Origin: JBFFZF01 sp050732695
Lineage (GTDB): Bacteria; Gemmatimonadota; Gemmatimonadetes; Longimicrobiales; RSA9
Reading direction: 5' to 3'
Assembly (NCBI GenBank): GCA_050732695.1
Contig: JBOHRL010000100.1
Span: forward strand, 1 to 64,000
Length of the DNA: 64,000 nt
Below are positions 24,206 through 32,225 of this stretch, piece by piece. The first letter of the stretch is position 1. Each line of letters starts with the position of its first letter. The translations under genes and the position numbers were made by a program. The notes under the pieces were generated by a model that was not told the DNA's origin, ran no database searches, and was given only the letters and a program-made list of their open reading frames with translations.

Positions 24206-24781
24206 TTACGACGAAGCGGCGGCCAGGACACGATCCACGTGGCGGTCGATGGAGCCGAGCAAATCGATCAGTTCGACCTTGCTTTCCGCCGCGGCGATGG
24301 CGCCGGCGAAGTCGAGCATGGCGGCGCGAACGGCCGAGCGGCCAGACGTCGAATCCCGTCGTGCGGAGGGTACCGGCAAGGCAGCGGCCGCCGTGCTCCC
24401 GGTTACCGGCGAAGGGGCGGATCGCGTCTGGCGGGCGCGTTTCGGCCGATTCGAACGGCCCGGCTGTTTCTTGGCGGTTGCGACGCTGCGCGCGCGCTTT
24501 CTGCCGACGCTTTTCTTACGGCCTGCTGTCGTCCTGCCCGCTGCCGCTGCGACGCCACGCCCTCGTTTTGCTACTGCTCGCTTCTTCCGGCTCCCGCCTT
24601 TGGAGGCCAGAGCGCGTGCAGCCGTCAGACGATATGTACCATGAAACTGCTGACCGCTCATCTTCCGCAGCGACCGATCGATGCCGACGGCTTTCGCAAG
24701 CAACGCCTCGTTCCGGACGGAAGGATCCTTTTCCATTTCGCGCTGCACCATTGCGAGGACCTTCTGGTTGATCTCGGCCAT
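24206..24781 (-). CDS. Basic Ala/Lys/Arg-rich protein of unknown function
   Basis: 191 residues. The N-terminal 55 look folded and helical (NQKVLAMVQREMEKDPSVRN, then GIDRSLRKMSGQQFHGTYRL). The middle (about 60-140) is low-complexity, rich in Lys, Arg, Ala and Ser like histone H1 tails or Lsr2/HU-type DNA-binding extensions. The C-terminal 50 (LDFAGAIAAAESKVELIDLLGSIDRHVDRVLA) form predicted amphipathic helices. I do not recognise a named family. The composition suggests nucleic-acid binding, which is inference only. The stop is 27 bp before the ATPase start, so the two may share a transcript. Confidence 0.65.
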   Translation of the reverse strand: MAEINQKVLAMVQREMEKDPSVRNEALLAKAVGIDRSLRKMSGQQFHGTYRLTAARALASKGGSRKKRAVAKRGRGVAAAAGRTTAGRKKSVGRKRARSVATAKKQPGRSNRPKRARQTRSAPSPVTGSTAAAALPVPSARRDSTSGRSAVRAAMLDFAGAIAAAESKVELIDLLGSIDRHVDRVLAAASS

Positions 24782-24895
24782 CTCAGGATGCTCTCGTTTA
24801 AGGGTTGACGGGCGAAACGCTTGTTAAGAGACGAACGAACCTGCGCAATTGTCAAGTGCTAGGCCGGGAACCCGGTCATTCGATCCACGGCCGCC

Positions 24896-24924
24896 TTGCC
24901 GCCCAACAGGATCGACGGCATACT
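24896..24924 (+). promoter_or_regulatory. Possible promoter of the creatininase-fold gene
   Basis: TTGCCG (24896-24901), 17 bases, CATACT (24919-24924). The start codon is about 115 bp further on, with GAGGAGG before it. On the other strand a TTGACA (24855-24850) faces the basic-protein gene but has no good -10 partner. Confidence 0.35.
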
Positions 24925-25040
24925 CCCAGTCGGGTGGCGAATGGGTCAATGGGCGGCCGGGCGCGAACCAGGCAGCATCGCCAGCGACACATCTGGAATG
25001 CTGAACAAGGCGATACAAAAAGACTCTTCGAGGAGGAACC

Positions 25041-25958
25041 ATGAAGAGATGGTCCTGTTCATTGCCAGCGATGACTCTTCTGCTCGCCGCCAATGCGGCG
25101 CCGGCGCTTGCGATACAGCGCGGCCAGTCACAGGTCGATGTCGTACGCCCCAGGGATCAGCGCGTGCCACCGCCCTACAGCCTCGAAATGGTCAGGCCAA
25201 TCGCCATGGCCGATCATGTGTGGATGTCGGAACTCACGATTCTGGAGATGCGCGACCTCGTCCGCCAGTACGGGTACACGACGGCGCTCATCCTGAACGG
25301 TACGATGGAGGCGAATGGCCCGTATCTCACGACCGGTAAGCATAACCATGTTCTGGAAGTGACCGGCGATGCCATTGCACGGACGCTCGGCAGGACCCTG
25401 GTTGCACCGATCGTGATGCTCGACGGCGGTAACCCGGAGTCTACCACACAACCGGGCCGGCTCGTGCTTTCACCTGCCACGCTCCTGGCCGTGCTCAAGG
25501 ACATGGCGACCAGCCTCAAGGCTCAGGGCTTCACCGAGATCTTTTTTCTCGGTGACAGCGGAAGCAATCAGCGCACGCTGAGTTCCGTGGCCACGGAACT
25601 GGCCGAGGCGTGGGCCGGCCAGGACGTGCTGGTCGCTCATATCCCGGAGTACTACAACTACGGTGACGTGTTGCGGTACCAGAACGAAGTCCTTGGCAAG
25701 GTCGAACTCAACAAGGACCTCGACGGTTATCATGACGATTACTACATCTCGTCGATCATCATGAATGACAGTCCTCGGCACGTTCGCTACGAACAGCGAG
25801 TGCGTGTCGGTCTCGATCACATCAACAGTCTGCCGCTCGTGCTCGATGAGGCGCTCGAGATCGGCAGGAAGTTGATCCAGTTCCGCGCCGAGGTAACCGT
25901 CGCGGCGATCCAGACGCGTCGCGAGACCAACGCAGCAGCAGTACGCGCGAGGAACTGA
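25041..25958 (+). CDS. Exported creatininase-family protein with altered metal site
   Basis: 305 residues with a signal peptide (about 1-24, ending APALA). The creatininase/MftE amidohydrolase fold is recognisable: LRQYGYTTALILNGTMEANGP around residue 85-94, TEIFFLGDSGSNQ at 165-177, and the C-terminal long helices. In true creatininases the first motif is E-x-H-G-P-H-L-P-x-G-x-D and the second G-H-G-G-N. Here E90 stays, but the next ligands are N92 and H101, and the histidine of the second motif is replaced by Ser (GDSGSN, 171-176). Standard Zn/Mn creatinine hydrolysis is therefore unlikely. Exported creatininase-like proteins of this kind occur widely in soil bacteria. GAGGAGG precedes the ATG. 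Confidence 0.8.
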   Translation: MKRWSCSLPAMTLLLAANAAPALAIQRGQSQVDVVRPRDQRVPPPYSLEMVRPIAMADHVWMSELTILEMRDLVRQYGYTTALILNGTMEANGPYLTTGKHNHVLEVTGDAIARTLGRTLVAPIVMLDGGNPESTTQPGRLVLSPATLLAVLKDMATSLKAQGFTEIFFLGDSGSNQRTLSSVATELAEAWAGQDVLVAHIPEYYNYGDVLRYQNEVLGKVELNKDLDGYHDDYYISSIIMNDSPRHVRYEQRVRVGLDHINSLPLVLDEALEIGRKLIQFRAEVTVAAIQTRRETNAAAVRARN

Positions 25959-26079
25959 CGACCGGGTGCGCGACGAGCGCGCGCACATGCGCGTTACGCC
26001 TTCGTTCACGGCGGTTCGGGGAGCGAGTGCATCGCCGGCGAGACCGCGTGCGCGATCGTCACCATCGTTGTAATGAGGA

Positions 26080-26117
26080 AGCCCGGCGCCTCCGTACTCG
26101 ACGGAGGACGCCGGGCT
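26080..26117. terminator. Strong bidirectional hairpin between convergent genes
   Basis: AGCCCGGCG (26080-26088) pairs with CGCCGGGCT (26109-26117). Inside it CCTCCGT (26089-26095) pairs with ACGGAGG (26101-26107) around a five-base ACTCG loop, with one bulged A. This makes 16 base pairs. It stands between the creatininase-like gene and the minus-strand gene at 26166 and probably ends both transcripts, although neither side has a long U-run. Confidence 0.7.
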
Positions 26118-26165
26118 CTCGTCGGTCACCATCCGTACGTGGCGACCGGATCCTTCGCCTGCCTG

Positions 26166-26867
26166 CTACTTCATCATCGCGAGGCCGTTCACGATTGCTT
26201 CGGTGTTGTGAGCGAAGCGAATGCCCCACACGCCGTCGGTCGACTTGAGCATGCCCGCCGTCACGAGGGATGCCTTGTCATAGCTGCCCACGACGGTGCC
26301 GTTGATCGCGCACTCGACTTTGTCACCCCTTACAGACACGGCAATCTCCTGCGTCACCGGCTCGCCCGGACCGGCCGCCTTGTTCACGGCCGCGTTTTCC
26401 TCGCCTCGCCGGCCATTGACCTGGAATGGTTCGGGACCGAAACCACGTACGATGAAGTTGCCGTTGCCGTACGCGGCGCAATACAGATAGGACTGCTGGT
26501 CCGTTCCCATGTCGTTCCCGGCAATGACGATGCCGTAAGGGTGCGGATGGTCGTTCAGCGCCATGTACTTCGGCTCCGTGAACGTCGCGCTGACCGTGTA
26601 ATCGCCGCTCGCGGTATTCGCGGGGTTCCAGTACGTGACGGCGGGCCCGGTCGTGACGTGAAGCGCGTCGCCCTCCGCGACCAGCTTCGAATTGGCCAGC
26701 ACCTGACCCCGGCTTGCCTCGCGCGCATCGATCTTGCCCATCCAGCCAGGCACCGAGATCCCGCCTCCTTCTACTGCACGGGCTGCATCCTGACCCTGAG
26801 CGGTGCCGGCCCCGGCGGCCAGCATGAGAGCGGCGACGACAACGGACTTTCCTTGGACGCGACGCAT
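26166..26867 (-). CDS. Secreted protein, probable beta-sandwich, family not identified
   Basis: 233 residues from the ATG at 26867, which follows a GAGAGGA sequence. The first 27 residues are a signal peptide (VVVAALMLAAGAGTAQGQ). The mature part is rich in beta-strand patterns (GDYTVSATFTEPKY, PYGIVIAGNDMG, SYLYCAAYGNGNFIVRGFG, ending GVWGIRFAHNTEAIVNGLAM). It resembles the concanavalin-like jelly-roll of DUF1080 and laminin-G-type domains. I see no catalytic motif. Similar small secreted proteins are common in Gemmatimonadota. It converges with the creatininase-like gene across a strong hairpin and diverges from the S9 peptidase gene. Function is unknown. Confidence 0.7.
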   Translation of the reverse strand: MRRVQGKSVVVAALMLAAGAGTAQGQDAARAVEGGGISVPGWMGKIDAREASRGQVLANSKLVAEGDALHVTTGPAVTYWNPANTASGDYTVSATFTEPKYMALNDHPHPYGIVIAGNDMGTDQQSYLYCAAYGNGNFIVRGFGPEPFQVNGRRGEENAAVNKAAGPGEPVTQEIAVSVRGDKVECAINGTVVGSYDKASLVTAGMLKSTDGVWGIRFAHNTEAIVNGLAMMK

Positions 26868-27126
26868 GGGTTCCTCTCGCTGAGAAGGTGGTGTTCCGGA
26901 ATGATCGTTTGCGGGCACGCCATCCAGCCATCGGGTACTGGTACGAGGTTCTGGAGGTTCCGCGCCCCGCCGCGCGCCGTTCAACCGCGCGTTGCCCGGC
27001 GGGCGGACGGCGCATCAGAATAGCACGTTGACGCGGCGAGTGGTACGGATCCACTCTTCAGATGTTCTCGGTTTTGAACTGGAATGGCGGTCATCCGGTG
27101 CTCCTCCAGCTCGACGGAGGTCGATC

Positions 27127-29202
27127 ATGCGTCGCACGCTCCTGATTCCGGCGCTTGCATTTCTGTGGTGTGTTTCCGCATCCGCTCAGGAGCCTGCGAA
27201 GCGGGCATTGCGATTGGAGGACCACTACAGGCTGAAGAGCGTCGGCTCTCCGCGAATCTCGCCGGATGGGCAGTGGGTCTCCTATACGGTCTCAACGCCG
27301 GTCGAAGCGACGAACGGCTCGAGTACGGAGTCGTTCGTGGCGAAAACCGACGGATCGGCGCCACCCGTGCTCGTGCGCCATCAGGGCGAGAACGTGTCGA
27401 ATCCGCGCTGGCGCGAGGATGGCCAGCTGCTTGTCGCGCACCGCGACACCACGTGGGTGATCGATCCGGCGCAGCCGGCCGGTCCGGCGACTCGGGAAGC
27501 ACCCGGCCACACCGGCCTTCCGAGCCCGGATGGGCGGTGGCTCGCGCGCACGGAGGAGGTGGCAACAGCGCCGCCGGCCACTCGGCCGCTGACCGAATTC
27601 GAGCGCCGGCACGAGGAACGCTTCAAGGGCGACCAGGTCGACTGGTACCCGTTCATGCAGGATGGCGAGGAGTTTCCGAGCCCCGACCCGCGCGGTGAGC
27701 CGCTCGCGGAGATCTTCCTCGATGCGCCGGACAGGATCGGCGAACCGCGCCAACTGACCCGGCTCGGACTCCGGCCCGAGAACCTCGAGTGGAGACCGGA
27801 TGGCGGCGCCATCCTGTTCGCGGCCGATGAGGCCGTACTCGATGAACTGGCGTTCGGCCAATCCGATCTCTTCCTCGTCACTGTCGATGGGCAGGTCACG
27901 CGGCTCACGAACGATGGCTACGAACACTCGGGCGCGAGCTTCTCCCCCGATGGTCGCTGGATCAGTTACACCCGGTCCTACGGCCACGGCATGATCATCG
28001 GTCCGCCGAGGATGGCGGACGGTGGACCGCGGGACCTGTACATCCTCCCGGTAGCTGGGGGCGAACCCGTCAATCTGACCGCGGACTGGGATCTGGACCC
28101 CGGTGCGTCGCAGTGGTCGCCTGACAGTCGATTCCTCTACTTCAGCGCAGGCATTGGCGGTGCCAATCATCTCTTTCGCGTGTCCGCCGGCGGCGGTCCC
28201 GTCGAGCAGATCACGTCCGGCGAGCGGCGCCTGAACGGCATCGACATCGATCGCGCCTTCCAGCGCATGACCTACACGGTCGGCGCGTTCGATCGGCCAT
28301 CCGACGTCTGGGTGGCAGACATCGACGGCAGCAACGAGCGCCGCCTGACCGATGTCAATGAAGAGTTCCTGGCGCACGTCGAGGTCGCTTCCAGGCCGGC
28401 CGAGCGAATCCGTTGGAACAGCTATGATGGCACGCCAGTCGAAGGTTTTCTCCTCTTCCCGCACGGTTACGACCCACGGCGCGGACCATACCCGCTGATC
28501 GTCATGAACCATGGCGGGCCGCATTCGGCCTCGGGATACGGCTTCAACTTCAAGAACGCGCTCTTCAACGCGAACGGATATTTCGTCTTCCTGCCGAACT
28601 TCCGCAGCTCGACCGGCTATGGCGATGCCTTCAAGTGGGGCACGTGGGGCGGCTGGGGCACGAACGACGGCGAAGATGTCGTGTCCGGAATCGACCACCT
28701 CGTCGCCAAGCATCCCATCGACCGCGCTCGGGTCGGCGCGACCGGCCACTCCTATGGCGGGATTCTCACCAACTGGCTAATCACGCATTATCCCGACCGC
28801 TTCAAGGCCGCGATTCCCGGAGCCGGTGAATCCAACTGGACCAGCAACTACGCGCTTCGCGATGGTGCAGGCGGCACCAAGGAACGGGAGTTCGGCGGCC
28901 GGCCGTGGGAGCCGGAAGCACTCGAGATCATGATCCGGCAGTCGCCGTACTTCCACTGCGCGGACACGAAGGCAGCGACTCTCTTCGTGCACGGTGATGT
29001 GGACTACCGTGTTCCGCTGTCGGGCGCGCTCCAGCTCTATACGTGTCTCAAGAAGCAGCGCGTGCCCACGAAGCTGCTCATTTACGAGGGCATGCCGCAC
29101 AGCATCAGCGGGCACTGGAACAACGTCCATCGCATGATGCATGAACTGCGCTGGTGGGAAACGTATCTGAAGCCGACCGGCCCCGTGCGAGTAAGCGGCT
29201 AG
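27127..29202 (+). CDS. S9-family prolyl oligopeptidase (DPP/acylaminoacyl type), exported
   Basis: 691 residues. The signal peptide (about 1-21, ending ASAQ) precedes an N-terminal beta-propeller (about 30-420; blades such as SPDGQWVSYTVS, SPDGRWISYTRS and SPDSRFLYFSAG) and the C-terminal alpha/beta-hydrolase domain. The catalytic triad reads S542 in GHSYGG, D626 in HGDVDYRVP and H658 in GMPHS. Length and layout fit periplasmic S9C peptidases that cut short peptides. GGAGG lies just before the ATG. The TAG stop at 29200-29202 overlaps the stop of the convergent CocE-type gene. Confidence 0.92.
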   Translation: MRRTLLIPALAFLWCVSASAQEPAKRALRLEDHYRLKSVGSPRISPDGQWVSYTVSTPVEATNGSSTESFVAKTDGSAPPVLVRHQGENVSNPRWREDGQLLVAHRDTTWVIDPAQPAGPATREAPGHTGLPSPDGRWLARTEEVATAPPATRPLTEFERRHEERFKGDQVDWYPFMQDGEEFPSPDPRGEPLAEIFLDAPDRIGEPRQLTRLGLRPENLEWRPDGGAILFAADEAVLDELAFGQSDLFLVTVDGQVTRLTNDGYEHSGASFSPDGRWISYTRSYGHGMIIGPPRMADGGPRDLYILPVAGGEPVNLTADWDLDPGASQWSPDSRFLYFSAGIGGANHLFRVSAGGGPVEQITSGERRLNGIDIDRAFQRMTYTVGAFDRPSDVWVADIDGSNERRLTDVNEEFLAHVEVASRPAERIRWNSYDGTPVEGFLLFPHGYDPRRGPYPLIVMNHGGPHSASGYGFNFKNALFNANGYFVFLPNFRSSTGYGDAFKWGTWGGWGTNDGEDVVSGIDHLVAKHPIDRARVGATGHSYGGILTNWLITHYPDRFKAAIPGAGESNWTSNYALRDGAGGTKEREFGGRPWEPEALEIMIRQSPYFHCADTKAATLFVHGDVDYRVPLSGALQLYTCLKKQRVPTKLLIYEGMPHSISGHWNNVHRMMHELRWWETYLKPTGPVRVSG

Positions 29203-31076
29203 TCGTGCTGACTGGTTGGCCGGAGGGCCTGCCGTAACGCGCCGGTACCGCCGACCACGGGTAGCTCGATGGTCGTCGCATCGAGATCGATCGTGAGTTC
29301 GGTCCCCGGCTTCGGCCAGAGCGTGAAGTCGCGGTCGCTGGACATGATCATGAGCGCGATGCGTTTGCCGGCGGGCACGATCTGGTCGTCGGGCTGGAGG
29401 TCGAATGTCAGCTCGTAGAACCGGCCGGGCACGAGCGGTTCGCTTTCCGTAATCGAGCGATAGTTCTGCGGATCTGCCCAGCCGCGCGTGATCAGGCTGG
29501 TCGGTTCGTCCTCACGCTGCGTGAATGGCAATTCGACCAGCCAGACCGACAGGTTCGCTGCGGGTTTGTTGACCGCAAGGCGCACCGTGATGCGCGGCGT
29601 TCCGGAAATGTGCACCGAGTCGGCCAGCGGCGGCGAGGCATATAAGAGTCGGTGGTTCGTCCATTCCGCGCGTGCGAGGGCCGCGCCGTCGAAGGAGACA
29701 TTATCGACCAGCGTTTCGGTCCCCTGCCCCGCCGCTGCTTCGAGACTCAATTCGCCGATGCCGATTCCGCCTGCCCCGGGATGAAGTGTGACGGGCGATG
29801 CGGCCGGATTCGGGTAATCCGGATAGGGCGTCGGGTTCGACCGTTCGGCTCCCTCGCGGACGATCCATGCGCGCGGATCGTTTTCGACACCGTTCGCGAC
29901 ACCCAGCAGATAGTGCGTAAACCAGCGATTCATCAGTTCCATGGGCGGAGCACCGCCGTGGCCGCCCTGGTGATAATAGGCCTGTACGGGAACGCCGCTG
30001 GCCTCGAGAACTTCGTACACTCTGACGCTGTGTACGGGAACCACGTTCCAGTCGTTGAAGGCGTGTGCCATGAGCGTTGCGGCTTTCACGTTGGAAAGCG
30101 CATGGATGTAGTCGCGACCCATCCAGAACTCGTTGTAATCACCGGTGATCCGGTCTCGTCCTGCGGCCATCTCACCATCGCGGATCGTTCCGATGCAGTA
30201 CTCGCGCCGGTCCGGGTTGCCACTGTTGATGAAGTCGAACAGGAAATCAATGTCCTCACCCAGCCATCCGCCCGGGTGACGGACCAGCCCGTTCGAGCGG
30301 TAGTAGTGGTAGTACGATGTGTTGGGCGCAATGGGAATGATCGCCTCGAGGCCCTCGACCCCCGTCGTAGCGGCAGCAAGCGGTAGTGTCCCATTGTACG
30401 ATGTACCCGTCATGCCGACCCTGCCGGTCGACCACGTCGCGAGGACCTGCTCGTTGCCGACCACAGTGGTGAAGCCGCGCGCCCTGCCGTTCAGCCAGTC
30501 GATCACAGCTTTCGGTGCGAGTGACTCGTTGGGCCCACCGACGGTTGGACAGCCCTGCGACAGGCCGGTGCCGGGCGATTCCGAGTGAACGACCGCGAAT
30601 CCGCGCGGCACCCAGGCGTTCACCTGCGAGTTCGAGATGCCCGGCCTGAGACGGGGCTGGATCGGCGGCTGGTGCGTTCGTGGCGGCGGTGGGTCGCCCA
30701 GTTCCTGCTTCACGTTCCAGAGTGATTCGCGAGCGCCGGACGTACCTGCGTAGTACGGGCTGGATTCGTAAACGACCGGTACTTTCAACCCTTCGGTTTC
30801 CGTCTGCCGGGGCCGGACCACGGCGACGTGCATGCGATCCGGCTTGCCATCACCATCCGAGTCGAACTCCGTTTCGACCCACAATTCGTGGCGGACCCAC
30901 TGCGTAGAATCCTGGAAGGCCGGAACGATCTGCACCTGCCCGTCGACAATGATGCGCGGCGTCGGCTCCTGTGCCGGCCCGGATCCGGCATCGATGGCCA
31001 TCAGAATTCCGACGGCAACCAGGCTGGAGACTCGACGAGCCGCAGTGAAGTGCAATCGAAACGGCATGCAATTCAT
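29199..31076 (-). CDS. CocE/NonD (S15-type) exported hydrolase
   Basis: 625 residues from the ATG at 31076, which follows GGAGGGGGA. A signal peptide ends near GPAQ (about residue 36). The alpha/beta-hydrolase part starts with the HVAVVRPRQ and VVYESSPYY strands. It contains the nucleophile elbow GMTGTSYNG with S226, and a later HQGGHGG that should carry the catalytic His region. The C-terminal PepX_C jelly-roll begins near PRITVRLAVNKPAANLSVWLV. Relatives hydrolyse X-Pro peptides, cocaine esters or glutaryl-cephalosporins; substrate cannot be fixed here. It converges with the S9 peptidase gene, sharing the CTAG bases at 29199-29202. Confidence 0.9.
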   Translation of the reverse strand: MNCMPFRLHFTAARRVSSLVAVGILMAIDAGSGPAQEPTPRIIVDGQVQIVPAFQDSTQWVRHELWVETEFDSDGDGKPDRMHVAVVRPRQTETEGLKVPVVYESSPYYAGTSGARESLWNVKQELGDPPPPRTHQPPIQPRLRPGISNSQVNAWVPRGFAVVHSESPGTGLSQGCPTVGGPNESLAPKAVIDWLNGRARGFTTVVGNEQVLATWSTGRVGMTGTSYNGTLPLAAATTGVEGLEAIIPIAPNTSYYHYYRSNGLVRHPGGWLGEDIDFLFDFINSGNPDRREYCIGTIRDGEMAAGRDRITGDYNEFWMGRDYIHALSNVKAATLMAHAFNDWNVVPVHSVRVYEVLEASGVPVQAYYHQGGHGGAPPMELMNRWFTHYLLGVANGVENDPRAWIVREGAERSNPTPYPDYPNPAASPVTLHPGAGGIGIGELSLEAAAGQGTETLVDNVSFDGAALARAEWTNHRLLYASPPLADSVHISGTPRITVRLAVNKPAANLSVWLVELPFTQREDEPTSLITRGWADPQNYRSITESEPLVPGRFYELTFDLQPDDQIVPAGKRIALMIMSSDRDFTLWPKPGTELTIDLDATTIELPVVGGTGALRQALRPTSQHD

Positions 31077-31267
31077 TCCCCCTCCAACGTGTCGCCCGCT
31101 GTCACGGAAGCTGCGGCGCTCGCGCGAACCGGCGTGCGGACGCGGCCATCGGGACGGCGACCTGCGCGCCCGGAACGGCTCGGCGAGCAGGCGCTCCATC
31201 GATACGCAAAGTACAGGAACGGGTTCCCGGGGGAAGGACGGCCCGGGGCGGATCCGGGCCGCAATCG

Positions 31268-31723
31268 CTACAAGAGACGAGGCGTCGTTACGGATGCCGT
31301 GATCCCCTGCGGTGACGGGAAGCAGCGTCGCGTTGCGGGGAACTCGGTTCCCTTGTACTCGCAGGTTCGCCTTCGCCCGTCACTCAAACGGGTGACCGTG
31401 AGGATCATCCTCCAGTCATTCGGCCGCACGGCCGTCACGATGACGGCCGCCGTCGTCTTTCCCGCCGTGCAAGTGCGCGTGATGGTGACCAGCACGACGT
31501 TATTGCGCGTGACGCTGAACGTGCCCGTCCCAACGTGGCCCGGCCGGCAACGCAACTCGAACCAGGTCTGAAATGTCTCCTCGAGGCGGGAATCGGCCGT
31601 AAATCCAGTTGATTCGCCGGCCGGTGTCCGCTCATTGGCTGTAATGTCGAGCGCCCGATCGCAGGCGCTCAGCGCCAGTAGCGCCCCGCATGTGGCGAGG
31701 CGTGCCCATTCGCACGTGGTCAT
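31268..31723 (-). CDS. Small lipoprotein, unknown
   Basis: 151 residues from the ATG at 31723. The signal ends in a lipobox (LLALSAC, Cys at 21), so the mature protein should be membrane-anchored. The remainder is a short beta-rich domain with spaced cysteines (WFELRCRPGHVG, TITRTCTAG, RRTCEYKG, ATRRCFPSP) that may form two disulfides. No family is recognised. Its composition differs from the frame upstream of 31723, which is low-complexity Arg/Ser, and this supports the start. It lies 191 bp upstream of the CocE-type gene on the same strand. Confidence 0.65.
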   Translation of the reverse strand: MTTCEWARLATCGALLALSACDRALDITANERTPAGESTGFTADSRLEETFQTWFELRCRPGHVGTGTFSVTRNNVVLVTITRTCTAGKTTAAVIVTAVRPNDWRMILTVTRLSDGRRRTCEYKGTEFPATRRCFPSPQGITASVTTPRLL

Positions 31724-32225
31724 GGTGATACTCCGGGAAGCGTCCGGTCGAGCCGGACTCGAGGAACTGCGAGGAAACCGGCGCATCGCTACAAAGACCT
31801 CGCATGACGGGCGTCTCCGCCTCCGTCCGCATGTCCCGATGCAGCGCCGCAATCGTGAGCGTGCAGCCGGGATCTCCCGCCATGGGTGGTCCGCAGCCAA
31901 TCGCCGGAAGAAACCGCAAGAAGGCAGGTACATCAGGTGTGCAATGTGCCGGTACGGCGCACCATCGCCGGTCCGCCTCACCAGGCCGCGCGCACTCCGC
32001 CCCCTGGCCGCACCGACGGGCAACGCGCTCCGCTGCCTGGCCGCACCGACGGACAACGCGCTCCGCCACCGGGCCGCATCAGGCTGCGGCGCGGATCCAA
32101 TCCATGGCGGTCGAGCTGCCCTGCGCAACATGAAGCGAACTCCGGTCGCACCAGAACGTGGTGAGCGACCATGATGCCGCACTGCATCGCGCGCGTTGTT
32201 CGCGCGCGTCCTGCTCGAAACGTGA
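31724..32225. other. Intergenic region, 502 bp, with a minisatellite
   Basis: Open frames on both strands here are low-complexity (Arg, Ser, Gly, Pro) and driven by the 33-bp repeat at 32003-32068. I see no supported gene. The promoter of the 31268-31723 lipoprotein should lie in its left part but is not obvious. Confidence 0.5.
32003..32068. repeat. 33-bp tandem repeat, two near-identical copies
   Basis: The units 32003-32035 and 32036-32068 share CCTGGCCGCACCGACGG and CAACGCGCTCCGC, with a few changes. Degenerate fragments flank both sides. The period is a multiple of three, so all frames read through it as 11-residue repeats, which explains the misleading open frames in this region. Confidence 0.75.

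Noticed and set aside
27292..28749. 485-codon minus-strand frame inside the S9 peptidase
   Set aside because: Antisense to a propeller and catalytic triad; no start context or family similarity.
31268..32182. Longer 304-residue version of the small lipoprotein
   Set aside because: The added N-terminal part is low-complexity and created by the 33-bp repeat; the lipoprotein signal starts at the ATG at 31723.
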